Positions 4,986-6,989 of a DNA stretch of 6,989 nucleotides are shown here, in pieces. The notes below the pieces were generated by a model. It saw only the letters and a list, made by a program, of their open reading frames with translations. It made no database searches and was not told the origin of the DNA. Source of the stretch: Syntrophomonadaceae bacterium (lineage in GTDB: Bacteria > Bacillota > Syntrophomonadia > Syntrophomonadales > Syntrophomonadaceae); assembly GCA_012522705.1 (NCBI GenBank), contig JAAYJY010000211.1, forward strand, positions 1 through 6,989, given 5' to 3'. Positions within the stretch are counted from its first letter, which is position 1; every line of letters begins with the position of its first letter. A program made the translations under genes and the position numbers.

Positions 4986-6989
4986 TATTCGTATTTCAGT
5001 TCTTTGACAATTTCCAGACGGGCAGTCTGCCGGGACGGGCCCAGGGAAGCAAACAACGCGATAATGGCGCCGGCGACGACCGTTTCTATAAACAATAGCG
5101 GTGAATAAATAATTCCTATCGGCAGGTTCATGGCGAATAAAGCGTACCCTGCCTGCACCAAGAAAAACCCTCCCCCCAGGCTGCCGGTCACTCCGGCGAT
5201 CAAACCGCCGGCCAGGGCTTCCACCAACAGGACCTTTACCATCTGCCTCTGGCTCATACCGATAGAGCGAAAAACGGCCAGGGCCCTTTTGCGGGTCAGT
5301 ACGCTGACGACGAAATTATTGAATACCCCGAATATGCCAATAAGCATGGTTACCAGAGAAAAGCCCTGTAAGAGGACAAACATCTGGTTATTGGATTGAC
5401 TATTGGTTTCCTCCAATTCATTCCTGGTAATGCTGAATACATTATCACGGAGATACTTATCTTTTACTGATTGGCTGGCAACGGCCGGATCCGCATCGGT
5501 TTTGAGCCACATATAGGTATAGTAGCGCTGCTGCCAGTCGCTTTTGACAAATTTGGCAGGAATCAATACTATGTTGCCATTATTCATTATAGTGCCGGCA
5601 AATCCTACTATACGGTAGTCTTTTTCACCGGTTTCCGTTTTCAATGTGAGCATATCTCCAATGTTCAGGTTGAGTTTATCTTTCAAAAAGGTGGTGGGAA
5701 TTATGGTGCGGCCGGAAGAATACTGTTGTAGAGTATGCTCCACATCCCCCTGCAGCCGAAAATCAAAATAATCCAGCATCCGATTACCATCGATTCCATA
5801 CACCGAACCGATTTTCTCAGTTGAACCCGCGATCTCCACCTGGTTCATCTCGTAAACCGCCAGCGAAGATGTTACCCCCGGAACCGATCTGATCTGGGAT
5901 TCCAGACTGCGGTCAATCTGGGGATGATAAACCCAGACATCGAATTTGAAATCCTGGTATACATCAGTTATTACCCGTCCCACACTAAAACTTATGGTAT
6001 TGATCAACAGCAAACTGGCCAGGCCTATGGTCAAAAGGGTTATGTTATTGAGCATCTCCCGGTTATTGCGGATATTTTTGATGGCCAGTATTCCTTCATT
6101 ACCAAACAGGTAAGGAACGATTTTCTCATAGACGCGGACAAATATTTCCGTTACCGGAGGGATCAGCCACACAATGGCCAAAGTGCCGATGGTGAGCCCC
6201 CCTATACTGAGGATGCCGGCTGTCTGGCCCGGCACTAAGGGAGGACTTGCGAAGGTCAATACAAGCAGGATCAGGGCGGGCATGGTTTTATTCTTTTGAC
6301 TGCCCCCCTGGTTGTCGTATGTATTCAGAATAATATCCCGCAGTGGTGTCCGGAAGACTTTGGTTACAGGTATAAGGGAACTGAGAACTGATAAAATTAC
6401 GGCACCGGCCAGAGAAATCCCCAGGTAAAGAGGATTATAGGTGAGCTGGACATCGGGGGGAGCCACGTTCCAGGGATTGTTGGACAGGGAGTAAGTCATG
6501 AGATAGAGAATTCCTATTCCCAGGGCACACCCCAGGATTCCTCCAATCACCCCGTATATGGTGCTTTCCGCCAGCAGGATCCGGTTGGTGATCGCGCGGG
6601 TGGCGCCCACACTTCGAAAGGTTCCCATCACCGGCATCCGCTCCATGATAATAACCTTGAAAGCAGTGTAGATGACGAATATGCTGATCAAACATACCAG
6701 AATCAGCATCAGCATAAATGGCATGCGAATGACATCGGTAAACTCCCTTAATTCACTTTCGGTAATAGTCTTGTCGACTTTATATCGGCTGTACTGTTGG
6801 GACAAAGCGGTCAGGGTGGGCTCGATGTCAGCAGGGTTGCTGGTTTTTATGTATATTTCGGATACCCGGCCTTTTTCTCCTATCATCGTGGCCAGGGCTT
6901 CCCTCGGTACTATCGCGCTGAACCCGGTGGTTCCCGGAGTCAGGAGCCCTTCCGGCGCAGCAATGGCGGCGATGGTAAAACGGTGGAGC
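4985..6989 (-). CDS. FtsX-like ABC exporter permease with two FtsX domains, N-terminus cut by window edge
   Basis: Integral membrane subunit of an ABC exporter, working with the ATPase just downstream. The reading frame stays open to the right edge (667 codons visible; the in-frame ATG at 6886 is internal), so the true start lies outside. Counting from the edge, hydrophobic segments lie near residues 90-114, 141-165, 186-207, 236-254, 260-280, 313-337, 537-561, 585-612 and 629-650. One more at the missing N-terminus would give ten. The cytoplasmic FtsX signature occurs twice, as ERMPVMGTFRSVGA (from about 116) and TRKRALAVFRSIGM (from about 565), showing internal duplication. The extracytoplasmic part between about 338 and 536 is MacB-like, with the IGDMLTL and YRIVGFAG strands; the end of a first such domain is visible at the edge. 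The layout resembles E. coli YbbP more than BceB. The stop overlaps the Shine-Dalgarno of the next gene, implying cotranscription. The substrate is unknown; lipid, peptide or drug export are all possible. Confidence 0.93.
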   Translation of the reverse strand, partial: LHRFTIAAIAAPEGLLTPGTTGFSAIVPREALATMIGEKGRVSEIYIKTSNPADIEPTLTALSQQYSRYKVDKTITESELREFTDVIRMPFMLMLILVCLISIFVIYTAFKVIIMERMPVMGTFRSVGATRAITNRILLAESTIYGVIGGILGCALGIGILYLMTYSLSNNPWNVAPPDVQLTYNPLYLGISLAGAVILSVLSSLIPVTKVFRTPLRDIILNTYDNQGGSQKNKTMPALILLVLTFASPPLVPGQTAGILSIGGLTIGTLAIVWLIPPVTEIFVRVYEKIVPYLFGNEGILAIKNIRNNREMLNNITLLTIGLASLLLINTISFSVGRVITDVYQDFKFDVWVYHPQIDRSLESQIRSVPGVTSSLAVYEMNQVEIAGSTEKIGSVYGIDGNRMLDYFDFRLQGDVEHTLQQYSSGRTIIPTTFLKDKLNLNIGDMLTLKTETGEKDYRIVGFAGTIMNNGNIVLIPAKFVKSDWQQRYYTYMWLKTDADPAVASQSVKDKYLRDNVFSITRNELEETNSQSNNQMFVLLQGFSLVTMLIGIFGVFNNFVVSVLTRKRALAVFRSIGMSQRQMVKVLLVEALAGGLIAGVTGSLGGGFFLVQAGYALFAMNLPIGIIYSPLLFIETVVAGAIIALFASLGPSRQTARLEIVKELKYE

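Overview
The window looks like a chromosomal piece of a low-to-moderate GC Firmicute, probably a Clostridia-type organism. This is inferred from strong Shine-Dalgarno sequences of the GGAGG kind, frequent TTG/GTG starts, and protein families (FtsX/MacB-type ABC exporters tied to an OmpR-type two-component system) that are common there. No rRNA, tRNA, CRISPR array or mobile element is visible. A species cannot be named from the sequence alone.

All seven genes lie on the minus strand, so the locus reads from right to left. The first block (6989 to 3404) is a tripartite exporter. It has a large permease with two FtsX domains, truncated at the right edge, then an ABC ATPase, then a lipoprotein-like HlyD/MacA-type membrane fusion protein. 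These are packed tightly (16-base gap, then a 1-base overlap). A 101-base gap with a small perfect hairpin follows. The second block (3302 to 1622) is an OmpR/PhoB-family response regulator and an overlapping histidine kinase whose two membrane helices are joined by only a few residues, the architecture of intramembrane-sensing kinases. A 77-base gap holds a compact palindrome plus TGAC repeats and a good -10 box, the best regulatory candidate in the window. The third block (1544 to 1) is a second ABC ATPase with a 4-base ATGA overlap into a second FtsX/MacB-type permease, truncated at the left edge after 286 codons.

A reasonable working model is that the kinase and regulator sense cell-envelope disturbance or a peptide/lipid compound and control one or both ABC modules. 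The intergenic palindrome fits direct control of the second ABC module by the adjacent regulator. The general parts are known. What may be new is the combination: an intramembrane-sensing kinase between two different MacB/FtsX-type exporters, neither of which has the BceB layout where it can be judged, and a fusion protein whose docking-tip motif is altered. Substrate and signal cannot be read from the sequence.
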